Assembly: GCA_903813345.2 (NCBI GenBank)
Contig: CAIIXF020000004.1
Coordinates: 2,003,525-2,067,524 of the forward strand
Direction: 5' to 3'
DNA from: Owenia fusiformis
Taxonomy: Eukaryota > Annelida > Polychaeta > Sabellida > Oweniidae
DNA length: 64,000 nucleotides
Below are positions 1-11,937 of this stretch, piece after piece (within the stretch, counting starts at the first letter, position 1; each line of letters starts with the position of its first letter). Below the pieces are notes generated by a model. The model saw only the letters and a program-made list of their open reading frames with translations, was not told where the DNA came from and searched no databases. Made by a program: the position numbers and the translations under genes.

Positions 1-633
1 CTCTTTCAAAGACATTTTTGAATTTAACATAAGTTCTCAAGACAGGGTAATTTCCACATAACTTTAGCTTCAACCTAGTGTAAATACTATTTATGTATTT
101 TGAATACTTTTTGAGATATTTACTTGAGTATTTCTATTTTTCACCATCATGACAGTTTTGGCATTTGTGCATATAGACATTTCATAAAGTTACATTCTTT
201 GTCAATAAACAGATAGTATCCCTACATTGTTATTTGTGACAAGTATTTGGTAATATGACTTATCTTGCCATACTTATTTTATAGCCACGGGTCTACCAGT
301 GGGCTTTCTAGTGCTAATACTCACCACCCTGTTGAGATATATTTAGGTACTTTTATATTTTTATTATTGTAAACCTTCACGGTGATGTCCTATTAAATCC
401 ATTTAATTTCATTATATTTGATATGGTAACTATAATCTATAAAGTGTATCAAGCACTGTGTTAGGGTTTATTTTGGAAACATAACAAGGGCCCTTTTTAA
501 TTCCACAGCCCTCTCACTAACTGGTTTTATCGTAAAACTGTAGATTATTACATTGTATTGAATGCCTTACGTGTACCTTAATATATTTCTTTACATTTCA
601 GGGTCAAGAGTGGGTGCCCTAGCGGGTGGCCTG

Positions 634-800
634 GTCATTTAGGCAGATAGATTTTGGTCATTTAGGCAGATAGATTTTGGTCATTTAGACAGATAGATTT
701 TGGTTATTTAAGCTAGATAGTATTCAATTTAAGCTCGATATTCATTTTAAGCTAGCTATTCACTTTAAGCTAGATTGTCACTTTAAACCAGATATTTTAT
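634..800. repeat. Short tandem repeats (23-bp and about 18-bp units)
   Basis: Three copies of a 23-bp unit (TCATTTAGGCAGATAGATTT...) lie at 634-702. A degenerate array of about 18-bp units built on TTTAAGCTAGAT follows. No coding signal. Confidence 0.75.
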
Positions 801-890
801 TCAATTTGCATATATATTTTGAAATAAATCAGTGTTTTATAGTTGTACATCATTTTCGTGTTCCCATGTGTTGTCCCTCGCCCCATGGTT

Positions 891-1306
891 ACACGTAGAT
901 GATTTTGAAAATTTTTTTTAGTCAATTTGAAGCAAGTTGAAAACAGACCTTTTTTGACCTTGAGAAGGTCATTGAAGGTCAAATGTCAAATCTTAAGTCA
1001 GATTTGAATTTCTGAGAACACGTAGATGATTTTGAAAAAAAAATTTAGTCAATTTGAAGCAAGTTGAAAACAGACCTTTTTGACCTTTTTTGACCTTGAG
1101 AAGGTCATTGAAGGTCAAATGTCAAATCTAAAGTCAGATTTGAAGGTCAAATGTTAAATCTTAAGTCAAATCTAAAGTCAGATTTGAATTTCTGAGAACA
1201 TGTAGATGATTTTGAAAAAAAATTTAGTCAATCTAAACAGTATTTGTTAAGTTATAGGAAGTTGTAAGAAATTGTTACAGACGCCGGACGCCGGACGCCG
1301 GACGCC
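891..1306. repeat. GAAGGTCA-containing tandem repeat ending in GACGCCG run
   Basis: Three head-to-tail copies start at 891, 1018 and 1198 with ACACGTAGATGATTTTGAAA; the third is truncated. Each full copy carries GACCTTGAGAAGGTCATTGA, itself a short palindrome. At 1280-1306 there is a run of GACGCCG units, followed by a GTCACCAC/GTGGTGAC hairpin near 1358-1380. I read it as a repeat-derived segment in an ABCC4-like intron. Confidence 0.6.
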
Positions 1307-1504
1307 AACCTCCAACCACCAACCGCTGTCGCAAAAAAATGGAGACCATAACAATATGTCACCACTTTTGGTGGTGACATAATAAAATATTGTAACAAAA
1401 TATTGTAGTTTGACACCAGAAAGATATCCAGCGGATTAGATGTATTGTATTAAATATATGTAATAAATAACTGCTGAATAAAAAAAGAATTCTTGAATAC
1501 TTAC

Positions 1505-1615
1505 ACTTCCAGTCTGTGGCAGAGATTTTCAGAATCATCTTCGGGTAAGACATTGAACATGTCAGTTTCCTCCAGAGGGCGCTTGTAGCCAACATTGAAA
1601 AGTGGGTTCAGCCAC
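1505..1615 (-). CDS. ABCC4/MRP4-like multidrug transporter, one N-terminal exon
   Basis: Read on the minus strand, this exon begins after an acceptor (TTCTAG) and encodes [16 protein letters not shown] followed by [14 protein letters not shown]. It ends with GAA GT before a consensus donor GTAAGT. The WLNPLF, GxKRxLEExDM and VLPED pattern is what I recall from the cytosolic N-terminus of ABCC4 (MRP4) just before the first transmembrane domain; other short ABCC proteins share it. The exon starts and ends in phase 2 and is 111 bases. Later exons of this ABC exporter would lie beyond the left edge. The first exon, normally only about 25 residues, should lie to the right on the minus strand but I could not find it. 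The family call is fairly secure; the ABCC4 subtype is less so. Confidence 0.72.
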
Positions 1616-1681
1616 CTAGAAGTAGAAAGAATAACATTAAATTTTATAATTTTTATAATTTCATCATCCAAACCAGAACAA

Positions 1682-3036
1682 CAGCAACGCCAAAGCGTAG
1701 CTAATCCCATCGAACAGAAATGGCTGGCATTTTTACATACGAAATATATAGCAAATATCATAAAATAACACCCATAAGAAAGGCCACCATTTTCAAATTG
1801 GTTGATCACTAGCCAAGTTGTCATCAGAAGTAATATGCTTTTAAGTAGCCACATATAAAATTCTTAAAAGATTGCCAATGCTGGCCATTTTTTAAAATGG
1901 CCGCTTACTACTCAAAATGTCATAAGACAGTATGCAATCCTTACGAGTATTCGCATATCAAATATGAACAAAATCGCTCTATTACTTTATGAGTTATAAT
2001 AATAATGTAAAATAACACACATAAAAATGATGGCCATTTTTCAAAATGGTCGACTACTCCCCAAAGTTTAATTAGACAATGTGCCATGCTTAAAGTATTC
2101 ACATATCAAATATGAGCAAAATCTCTCGAATATTTTTCGAGTTATAGTAAAAAAATGTAAAAATGACAGCAATTTTTTAAAATGGCCGCCAACTTGGTGA
2201 AGTGTCATGAGACAGTGTGCTAGGCTCATGAGTATTCACATATCAAATATGAACAAAATCGCTCCAATACTTTTCAAGTTATAGTAAAAAACGTAAAAAT
2301 GGTAGCCATTTTGGCCGCCTACTACCCAAAGTGTCATTAGACAGTGTGCCATGCTTATAGTATTCACATATAAAATATCAACAAAATCGCTCTGCTACTT
2401 TTTGAGTTATAGTAAAAAATGTAAAATAACACATGTAAAAATGGCGGCCATTTTTCAAAATGGCCACCTACTACCCAAAATGTCATTAGACATTGTCCCA
2501 TGCTTAAAGCATTGACATACCAAATATGAACAAAATCGCTCCACTACTTCTTGACTTACAGTAAAAATGTTAGATAACACACGTAAAAATGGCGGCCATT
2601 TTTCAAAATGGCCACCTACTACCAAAAATGTCATTAGACATTGTGCCATGCTTAAAGTATTCACATACCAAATATGAACAAAATCGCTCCACAACTTTTC
2701 AAGTTACAGCAAAAATCGAAAAATGACGTGCAAAGGCAGCCATTTTTCAAGATGGCTGCCATGTATTTCTTCTATATTTACATTTCTAGCTTAATCAATG
2801 TCCTATATAACTTTTTTACATTTAAAACATATTGCTATTACAGTTTTATAAGCAGTACCTAAATTACAATAAAATCGGCACTAAAATGGCCGCCATTTTT
2901 AAATGAGCAGCCATTTTGAAAATCGGTTTTCGAGCAGAACTTCTACCCCCATTGGGTATATGTGTACAAAATATGAACAAAATCGGGCCAACGGTATTTG
3001 AGTTATTGCCTGGACGGACAGACGGACGGACGGATG
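1682..3036. mobile_element. Dispersed AATGGC-rich repeat, copy 1
   Basis: The copy begins CAGCAACGCCAA and ends in a run of GACGGAC units. Inside it are about six degenerate units of 115-130 bp. Each has AAAATGGC/GCCATTTT, a TATGAACAAAATCGCTC motif and a GAGTTATAGTAAAAA motif. The same start and end occur at 61588-62710, and the start recurs at 63893. There is no credible ORF, so this looks like a non-autonomous element with internal tandem repeats. Its class is unknown. Confidence 0.6.
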
Positions 3037-3271
3037 TCATTTGTTGTTGCTGCATTGGTTTCTTCATTCATTTTCTTCTTTCTTTGTCTTGATTTGATTG
3101 GGATGTTACTTATCTTTCTTCAGGGTCCACAGACTTGAGACTGCGCATAGGTGGGTTAAACGTTTTGATCCGGCCGGAAAACTCTCCCCTTCCCCTTACT
3201 GTTGGTCTTATGCTGATTTGTCATCTTAGTTTACCCTCTTTGCGGAGAAGATACTGTTTCATATTCATTTG

Positions 3272-3880
3272 TTAATGTTCTCTTCTCTCATTAATTTTCC
3301 AGTCCTTCATGATGATATTCTCCTGCATATTGTATTTAGTACATATCCATTTATTTCTTGTTATAGCTTTCTTAGTATACGAATTTAGTATGTTGCTCCT
3401 GTAGCCTTGACATTGTAGTTTATTTCCCAGGCTGGTAACTCTGTTTGTTGCATCTTCCAGTTGACTGCAGATTCTTGAAATCCTTATTATTTGTGATATA
3501 AATATTCCATAAGATTGGTTTCTAGGAATATTTCCAGATAGATCAGGATATGAGACTATTTGGAAATTGAAGTTTTCCCTTTTGTCGTATAGTTTTGTAG
3601 TGATTTGTTTATTTACTATTTTCATTTGTATGTCCAGAAATGTTGTTTCTGTATCCTTCTCATTTTCCTTGTTTAACACTAGTTCTTCAGGATAGATGTT
3701 CTTCATATCAGTCTCCATTTCTCCGTCGTTGTTTATAGTACATAAATCATCGATGAATCTTGTAGTTTTAGCATATTTTAGTACTTTGGAGTAGTCTTCC
3801 CTATACATTTTCTCAATGGCTTGAAATTCATAACTGTATAAGTATAGGTTTGCCATATATGGCGCCGGATCGATTCCCAT
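3272..3880 (-). pseudogene. Reverse transcriptase fragment of a retroelement
   Basis: An open frame of 202 residues starts MGIDPAPYMANLYLYSYE, with the catalytic box FIDD about 25 residues further on. It continues with FLDIQMKIV, LYDKR and NFQIVSYPDLSGNIP. The order of an ANLYL-YE motif, an F-DD box and a conserved LYDKR block matches the C-terminal half of reverse transcriptases found in many invertebrate retroelements; a Penelope-like affiliation is my guess. The upstream RT motifs are missing. The frame is cut by an ACGT/GGAC simple repeat at 3890-3940, and no endonuclease domain is visible, so this is a truncated, probably dead copy. Confidence 0.7.
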
Positions 3881-3889
3881 CGGTATTAT

Positions 3890-3941
3890 GGACGTACGTA
3901 CGGACGTACGTACGTACGTACGTACGTACGGACGGACGGAG
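3890..3941. repeat. (ACGT)n / (GGAC)n simple repeat
   Basis: A pure ACGT-type microsatellite followed by GGAC units. It abuts the 5' end of the reverse transcriptase fragment and may be the breakpoint. Confidence 0.9.
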
Positions 3942-5039
3942 GCATTCCCTATAATAATAAGTAAACAAAATCAAATGTATGTAGTATGTTGTAGTAAAAG
4001 GATGGCGTTAAGACTCCATGGTCTAATAGGCAATATTTACTGAGACCAGCTTATTATTTCCATTTTCGTGTTTCCGCAACTGGTCCTGGAAAACCAAGCC
4101 GATGTTGAGGATGAAGCTAATTTTTTTTTTTAATTTGGTTTCTGTTTATCATTCACATAAACCTGCGGAAGGAAAGGGAGTAGTAGTTAAAAAAACAATT
4201 ATTCTTTATGAATGACATCGGGCAACCCTTGACTTTTACACTTGTATCATAAAGCAATTGTTATAAACAGGTAAATAAATGAATGCTGAAAGTGCTATTA
4301 CAATAACATAGGAAATGAAATATTTTGAGAATAATTAACAAATGGTAAACAAGCTACAATTCATTCACATGTAACAAATGGTAAAACAAGCTACAATTCA
4401 TTCACCATAGTCCATAGTTAATTAACATGATAAAAGGAGTTGGGGGAAAGTGTGGGTATTATCATCGTGAGATATCACAGCCTTCTCTCAGTTCTTGTGC
4501 ATAGCAGAGATGGACTGAGTATCAGAATGGGGTATTATTAAAATAAAATGATTTGCTTCGGTTGAATAGAAAAAAATTGAATAATTCCAGTGAAAATCGA
4601 CTTGATAAGATGTATGTTGTGAGTGAGAGAGAGGTAGAACTGTCCTATTTGAGTCACTTTGACATGTTTATGTTTAAGTCCTACATGTGATTAAGAAACA
4701 TTAATAGCTTACATGTAAATAATCACATTGCATTCGATCACTTTTAAACGTGTTAGTTCTTTGTCCTCAAAAGTTGTACATACAAGTAGGACGATACATA
4801 ATGTCTTTAATGTCTCATCCTAATAGAAAAATGCTCTCATTGTAAAGGTTTTTTTAGGAAATTTTCACATAACATCCCAAAAATATCTGGACTCTTGCCA
4901 ATGTGACTTGATATATTTAATTCATTTTTTGTTGGTTTGTGTAACTTACTCCCTTGTAAAACAGAGGTAAGGATTGTTAAAAGGAAAAAGACCAAAAGGC
5001 CAATCCTATTCCTAACCTAAAGAACTAAGCTCATATATT
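3942..5039. other. No gene recognised
   Basis: AT-rich sequence with no open frame or splice-flanked exon that I can support. A 30-bp duplicated segment (CAAGCTACAATTCATTCAC) occurs near 4350 and 4390. Confidence 0.5.
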
Positions 5040-5049
5040 TTGGTTAAGC

Positions 5050-6170
5050 AATTTGTTAAATGCCTGCCATGTTTAAACGTAAACCATGATACCATGGTAT
5101 ACCATGGTTTACCATGGTCTATCATGATCGGCAATGAAATTACCATCAACTCTGACCATGGTGGCAATGATGTTTTTTGGTCAATTTTTGACCATGGTAT
5201 ATCATGTTATACCATGTTTCATGGTATTTCATGTTCAAAGTTTACCATCAAATACCATGGTATTATCATGGTATTTCATTGCCATGTTCCTGACCATCAT
5301 TTACCATGGTATTACCATGGTATATCATGGTTTATTGCATTTCATGGCATTTCATTGTAAGACAATCAAACACCATGGTATTTCAATGCCATGTACCTGA
5401 CCATAATTTACCATGGTATATCATGGTTGATGGCATTTCATTATAAGATGTGACAATCAAATACCATGGTCATACCATGGTATTTCATTGCCATGTTCCT
5501 GACCATCATTTACCATGGTATTACCATTGTATATCATGGTTGATGGTATTTCATTGTACGATGTGACAATCAAATGCCATGGTCATACCATGATATTTTA
5601 TTGTTATGTACCTGACCATCATTTACCATGGTATTACCATGGTATATCATGGTTGATGACATTTCATGGCATTTCATTGTACCGTGTGACAATCAATTAC
5701 CATGGTCATACCATGTCATTTCATTGCCAAAATCATAACTCTCATTTATCATGGTTTTATCATTGCATTTCATGGTTGGTGGTATTTCATGGCATTTTAT
5801 TGTCAAACCTGACCATCAAATACTATGGTCATACCATGGTATTCAATTGCCATAATCATTAAACTATCATTTATCATGGCATATCATTGCATTCCGTGGT
5901 TGATTGTATTTCATAGCATTTCATTGTCAAACCTGACCATCAAATACCATGGTTCTACCAGATGGTATTTAATTGCCAAAAGAACTCTAGAAGAGTGTCG
6001 AAGTCTAAAATTGGTCAGAGTTAAAATGGATCATGAAATACAATGAAATACCACGTTTCACCATGAAATGCAATGAAATACAATGATTGATCATGATATG
6101 CAATGAAATGCAATGGTCTTTCTTGCAATGCAGTGAAATACAATGAAAGACCATGTTCAAAAAGTATTTT
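5050..6170. repeat. CATGGT-rich degenerate tandem repeat
   Basis: About 1.1 kb of units of roughly 100-115 bp, each made of ACCATGGTATTACCATGGTA plus ATGGCATTTCATTG and TGACCATCA segments. Because ACCATGGT is its own reverse complement, the array is full of small hairpins. From about 6028 the motif reverses (CAATGAAATACAATG), so the right end is an inverted version. Open frames over the array arise from the repeat and show no protein character. Confidence 0.85.
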
Positions 6171-6489
6171 TTACATGAAATATCTTCATTAATAAATGTT
6201 AATAAGATAACCAAATTATTATAATTAGTGATTCTGTAATTTATCAAAATCACAACTTTATATACTTTTGTTCCTTTATTTAATAAATTAATTTCTATTA
6301 TGAATAATTAAGTTAATAACCCTAGAAACAAAATTTTTTTGTTAAACAAATCTGCTTTACTTTTATTTGACTGTTGGCAGTTAAATAGGAGATCAACTTA
6401 AAGCCCCCGATAAATCGGGCTACGTATACCGCCGTGTTTACATTAGGGGATTAGAAGAGTTTATTTTTACTTAGGTATGCAAGCAATAT

Positions 6490-7757
6490 CAATATCACGG
6501 TGCCCATGTCAAGCTGCGCGCGCCTACTTAGGCGCGCAGTTTATTTCGATCACAAACTGCGTGCCTAAGAACATTGGATCATTTAAGTTGGAGTCTATAT
6601 TTGAAACGTTATTTAAAGACATTTATCCTGCATTGTTTTCTTGTTCAATGCGTTCATTCTGTGGCGAATATACGAATCTTGCAAATACTAGCAAAAACTG
6701 TGTGCAAATGAATCTTAGTTTTAAAACATAAGCAGATTAATGGCATTTTTGTCACTGATTTAATGGGAATTTATACGTAAATCGATCTAGCACTTTAAAC
6801 ATAAATGACAAATACTTTAGATTCGTTTTATATTTAATTCCTTACACATTTATCATGTATAATTCAAAATATTTCGAGATAAAACAGATAATCAGGAGAT
6901 TAAAAAGGAATAAACCACAAACTGCGCGCCTATTTTAGCCAGAAATTACAACCTGTGCGCATACACTATTAAAACTACATATTATCATTGGAATTTCTAC
7001 AGAGGCACGTATAGGTGTTTTCGATGTAGCTTTGGAAATTTTGCTTTATCGTCAGATTTTATTCGATTTTCATATTGAAGGTCAAAATGTATAATAGAAG
7101 TGACAATTAAGTTGGGAACGAAAAACTTTTATTTTCAGATCACCATCTTGGTGGATGGACTCTCATAGTGTTTCAATTATGGGGTTCTACTATTAGACAC
7201 ATATGTGCCTTGTATGGCGCTTACGTTTTCTAATAATACAAAACAAGCTTGGATAGGCAAGCAGTTTGGAAATATTAGGCACGCAGTTTGGGAAATACAT
7301 GTGAATATAGGCGCGCAGTTTGAGAAGAAAAATGTTTAAATCACGTTTATGGCGTATTATCGTTTTGAACACAAACTTTGCTGTTTTAATCAGATGGAGT
7401 GATCCTATATATTCTAGCATACACAGACACAATGGCTGAATAAACGGCAAATGACGATAAAAAGACATAGATATAACTTTACACTGTAAATTATGAACAC
7501 AGAAGTTACTTAAGACCCTTATATTGAGATAACTAGGTTTACATCGGGAAAAACATTGAGTACTATGAGTAAATTAAGTTCATCTTCACAGAATGGTACT
7601 ATCTTTAGAACGAGACTAACCTTGTACTTTTCGTATTTTGGCTCTTTTTGGGAGTCGTGTCCTCCCCGTCTTCAATTTTGAAATATGCGCGCAGTTTGTC
7701 AGAGTTTCAAACTGCGTGCCTAGTAGGCACGCTGCTTGACATGGGCATCGTGAATAT
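6490..7757. mobile_element. TIR element with internal GCGCGCAGTTT motifs
   Basis: Two inverted ends match: GCCCATGTCAAGC, then a GCG-rich block and CGCAGTTT at 6500-6565, and the reverse complement at 7684-7750. Internal copies of GGCGCGCAGTTT or its complement occur near 6530, 6558, 6918, 7275, 7309 and 7690. No transposase is visible, so the element is probably non-autonomous. Six GC-rich copies in an AT-rich element suggest a protein-binding or recombination site. Confidence 0.65.
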
Positions 7758-8053
7758 TAGGCCTTCATGCATGTACTCGTGTGTACAATCAGCATGCCCT
7801 TCAATATTATATAAGCCAGGCTATTCAAGTACAACATAATGTACACTATTTATGTGTGTATACGTACTACATTTGATTACAATTCCCTGGGAAACAAAAC
7901 ACAAATACTTTTTATATATGTCCATTTGATTGATGCATACACTTAATACCTTCATATAAAAACATCTACAAAGTATATCTTATAGTCATTTTCAATTCCA
8001 ATGGTGAAACTTGCCTGGTTACGATTATACGGGAAATCAACACGGGACGATAG

Positions 8054-8140
8054 TTGTACACCTTCCTGGCTTACCTCTGAAGCCTGTACCCTGTAATCTC
8101 TTTATATAGGTTAGCGAGAGCGCTGCGCCTGCGCAGTTTT
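8054..8140 (-). promoter_or_regulatory. Possible minus-strand TATA/NRF1-type promoter with first-exon donor
   Basis: On the minus strand there is an NRF1-like site TGCGCCTGCGCA (8124-8135), then TATATAAAG (8100-8108). About 25-35 bases further on comes a consensus donor (GAG before GTAAGC at 8074). The order fits a core promoter plus a short noncoding first exon, and its strand suits the ABCC4-like gene to the left. No transcript evidence is available. Confidence 0.22.
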
Positions 8141-8214
8141 AAATTTTGGCGCACACTTTAATATTTTGTAAGTCCAACCTCCAGTCTTCGATTAAACATC
8201 TTGACTGTACTTCA

Positions 8215-8440
8215 TTGCATTTGATGGTTTGCAACCATGAAATACTGCAAAATAGCAGTATTTTTGAATGCAAAATTTAAAATATAGTGACCATGGTATC
8301 ACCATGGTAGATCATGATAATTAGATGGCTCCATTGCATATCATGGTTGAATGTCTAGACCATGATATCACTGCATTTGATGGTATTTGATCATGAAATA
8401 CTGTGAAACGGTGGTATTTTTTAGATACAAAATTACATGT
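8215..8440. repeat. Partial CATGGT/CAGTATTT repeat copy
   Basis: A diverged copy of the motifs that make up the adjacent foldback: TGATGGTTT, AAATACTGC, CAGTATTTTT and ACCATGGTATCACCATGG. It looks like an older insertion of the same family. Confidence 0.6.
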
Positions 8441-8446
8441 TAACTG

Positions 8447-8801
8447 ACCATGGTATACCATGGTATATCATGATTGTTAAATGGCACCATTGCATTTCAT
8501 GGTTAGGAGCGCTCTTTTAACATGGAGTTTTCCCATTGAAAAAATACTGCCGTTTCGCAGTATTTCATGATCAGAAACCATCAAATGCAATGATATCATG
8601 GTCAAGAAACCATCAAATGCAATGATATCATGGTCGAGAACTTGACCATGATGTCATTGAATTTGATGGTTTCTGACCATGAAATACTGCGAAACGGCAG
8701 TATTTTTTCAATAGAAATTTCCATGTTAAAAACGCGCTGTTAACCATGAAATGCAATGGTGCCATTTAACGATCATGATCGGCCATGGTATTACCATGGT
8801 A
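8447..8801. mobile_element. Foldback element with about 170-bp arms
   Basis: The two halves are reverse complements around 8624. Matched blocks include TGTTAAATGGCACCATTGC, TTTAACATGGA, AAAAAATACTGCCGTTTCGC and GAAACCATCAAAT. No ORF. It is a MITE-like hairpin related to the CATGGT repeats. Confidence 0.75.
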
Positions 8802-8869
8802 TTTCATTGCATTTCATGGCCATATACCATGGTCATACCATGGTATGGCCATGGTCCATTTCAACATGG

Positions 8870-11800
8870 TCATATATGTCGTTAAACAGCTCACAATGTC
8901 TTTTAAAAATGGCTCATATGTTTTGGTTATTCATTTTTGCTACTGCAAATCATTCTGAACTTTTACCTATCACTTGACTTAATGAACTTAAATAGGAAGA
9001 TAAAACACTTAGTCTACGAGACAAAACTTTAAAAAGTTTACTATAAATAAAAAACATTACAACTTGACAAGGGCACAACACATAGTTTGACGTGCAGATT
9101 GACATTTATAAGGCAATATTTCACAATTCAATATTTTGAAATATTTATAAATATTATTGTTATCTTATCTTTGACAGAAAGGTTGTAGTTTTGTAGCCAT
9201 TTACATTCCATTTGTCATGACTTCAAACAACACACACAACACACGTGCCGAGGATACTCAAAAGAATTTAATAGACTTTAATTGATCTCTCCTTTCTTTA
9301 GCTAAGAGGTAATTTTTAATTTTATCATTTAGTCAAAATATTACAGTATCAAGAAGGTCAAATTGTGGGTATTTTAACATATTGAAACTCCTAGATGTTT
9401 GAAAATCAAGGATTCAGAGCATCATAACCTGGATGATCGTTTTCTTAAAAACTTGTTCCTAAGAAAACATAGCAAAGAAATGTCTTATTGGTGAGGTAGT
9501 CAGTCCTATTCACACTTCTAGTGGAACATAAAGATGTTTAAGACTAGACCCTTACATGTATGTGACCCTGCATGAATGGAGCAGTATACCAAGATCTTTT
9601 ATGTCGAAAATGTAGAATCGCCCAATTTAAACCCAAATCTACTTGTGTTTGTGTTTGGTAATTAAGTATTTATAAGACGTCCCATACAATTTTTTTGCCA
9701 TTAGAATGAGGCAAAATGGTTTAAAAATAGAGTGAGATGTTTAGTAATGGTGTCTCAATCTAAATGTCAAGACATGTTCCTAAATAATTTCAAGATCAAA
9801 TTGACGGATCAAATAAAAGTTCTACTTTCGTGGCAACAGTTCCTGAAAAACGAGGTTGATTTCATTATGATAATATCTCCTCCAATTTATCAAAATTTGA
9901 GCGCTGATTTACCTTTCACTTGGATCTTAAAAAGTCAACATATTCACTAATGAAATTGCCATTTGACATCTCCCCCTAATAAAATTAACTTTGTCATTCC
10001 AGACATGTTGACAATTTGACACCACCCCTTGTTTAATTTTTAATTTCATCCGCTTGTGTTTTAGTCCATAAAAGGTTGTTTGGGTTTTAATGCACTCTAT
10101 GACTGGGGAAACAAGATAAACATTGTACGACATCCAAACCACTCTTTAATATAAACACCTAGCTCATAAACATTGTACGACATCCAAATAATATAAGCAC
10201 CTAGCCTCAATGTGAATGCTTTTTTCCATAGACTTCATGTTAAAAAACCCATGAAATATGAACAGCTGCCATTATGAACACTTGAGCTGGTCCTATGGTG
10301 TTGAAAGCATTACATATGATACTACACAGGTTCTACTGTACAGCACATTGATAAGTTAATTTCATAATTTGTTTTGAGTAAAGAAATGAACAACAAATTT
10401 AATCATAATGTAAGTTCAGCCTGACAAAAATATTATCACAAATTACTGTACTAAGAACTTTGTAACCTATGTAGTATTAATGCTACATAAAAATGTTCAT
10501 GTTTATTTGAATATTTATTCAACCCCGTCTATGTATTCTAGCTCTCATTAAAGTTCAAAATATATTTTTCTAATCAACATTGATTTGGAACACAAGAACT
10601 GTGAGGTGCCAATCATGTCAAGTTTTTTGTAAGCAATTCAAATACCAAAAGATAAGTTGTCTCTTTTCAAATAGAGCAAAATGCATATCTTAATTGGCGC
10701 AATTACTGACAGTGTTTATCATGTATTTTGGGGTTGTTTTGTTGTTAGACATAAAGTTTAACAAGAATGATAAGATGAATGAAATACTGTACCTATTATA
10801 TATAGTTTTAAGCATACTGTATGTTGTATATATAGTAGTTAGTGCAAGTTTTTTTGGAGAGGAATATATTAAAATGATATTTTTATCAGTATCATGTTTT
10901 GTAGTTTTATGGAATGTGACTGGTATCTTGGCCCACAGTCCTATGTCTGTATGATCCTAAAATGCAATCCTTTTTCCTAATAATGTTCAACATGTTAGTA
11001 CTGCTAAATTGATATACTTTAACCCACTTGAAATAAAATGTCCTATAGTATAGAACAATGATCAGCGATTTAAAAGTTGACTTCATGTTTTTTTCATACA
11101 TTAGTTTAAGTGATACTTCAACTCACTTATGTCCTATATACAAGAACAATGACCAGTGATTTTAAAAGATTCTTCAATGACATTGTAACTTGTACAATGG
11201 CATACATGCAAATATATGCACCTCAGAGAGAGACATGTATATGTACATGTATACAATTTTTCAAACTGGCAGGGGAGTATAGAGAGTACATTATTTAGAA
11301 TAATTGTTCTACTTTTACTTAGAGAATGGCAATGATTCCCCTAGAATCCTAATTCCATTATCATAAAATGATAAACTGGTCATTTATAGAAATGAATAAC
11401 CTTATTACTGAGCCTTATAGATGCAAAAATGTCCAAAGTCAAGATAATTCAAATTGAAAGGGAGGAGAAGGGGCAGATCACTTTCAAAATCATTTAGGAT
11501 TGCATTGAACTCCCCAGCATTAAAGCAAGTGGGTGCTGCACCCACTCGAGATTTTAATAGTAACCATGCACCCACCTGAAAATCCTTAAGTTTTGCACCC
11601 ACTTGGAAATGAGAAAAATCATGAAAAATAGGCATAATTCGGATCTAAATTGGGAAAATGGGAATTTTGGACCTACTTGAGATAAAATCCTGATGAGAAC
11701 ACTGGATTGTCATAGTATGGAATAAAGTGAGACCTGTTTGACATATTGTTGAATTCAAGGTTTGATATGGAATATGGTCTAAATTGTGAAAATGGGAATT

Positions 11801-11937
11801 CTACACCCACTTGATTTGGAATGTAGCATGCAAAAATCTTGTAATGTGACAGTTTTTTTTGTTTTTTTTAACTTGTCTTATAAATAACCCGTGATGCAGC
11901 TTTAGTTCACAGGAAAATACAGTAAGAATCTACCATG
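8870..11937. other. No gene recognised
   Basis: AT-rich sequence. A direct duplication of ACATTGTACGACATCCAAA occurs near 10120 and 10167, and GCACCCACTTG motifs recur at 11530-11810. An 86-residue hydrophobic frame at 10694-10954 has no splice context or recognisable family. Confidence 0.5.

Noticed and set aside
285-642. Plus-strand exon-like pieces (TGLPVGFLVLILTTLLRYI before TAG; SRVGALAGGLVI before TAG)
   Set aside because: Hydrophobic and acceptor-flanked, but two conflicting reading frames are possible and the region is probably an intron of the minus-strand ABCC4-like gene.
5040-6253. Frames over the CATGGT array
   Set aside because: Low-complexity His/Met/Pro-rich translations of a palindromic repeat.
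10694-10954. 86-residue hydrophobic frame
   Set aside because: AT-rich sequence readily gives Ile/Leu/Val/Tyr-rich frames; no supporting evidence.
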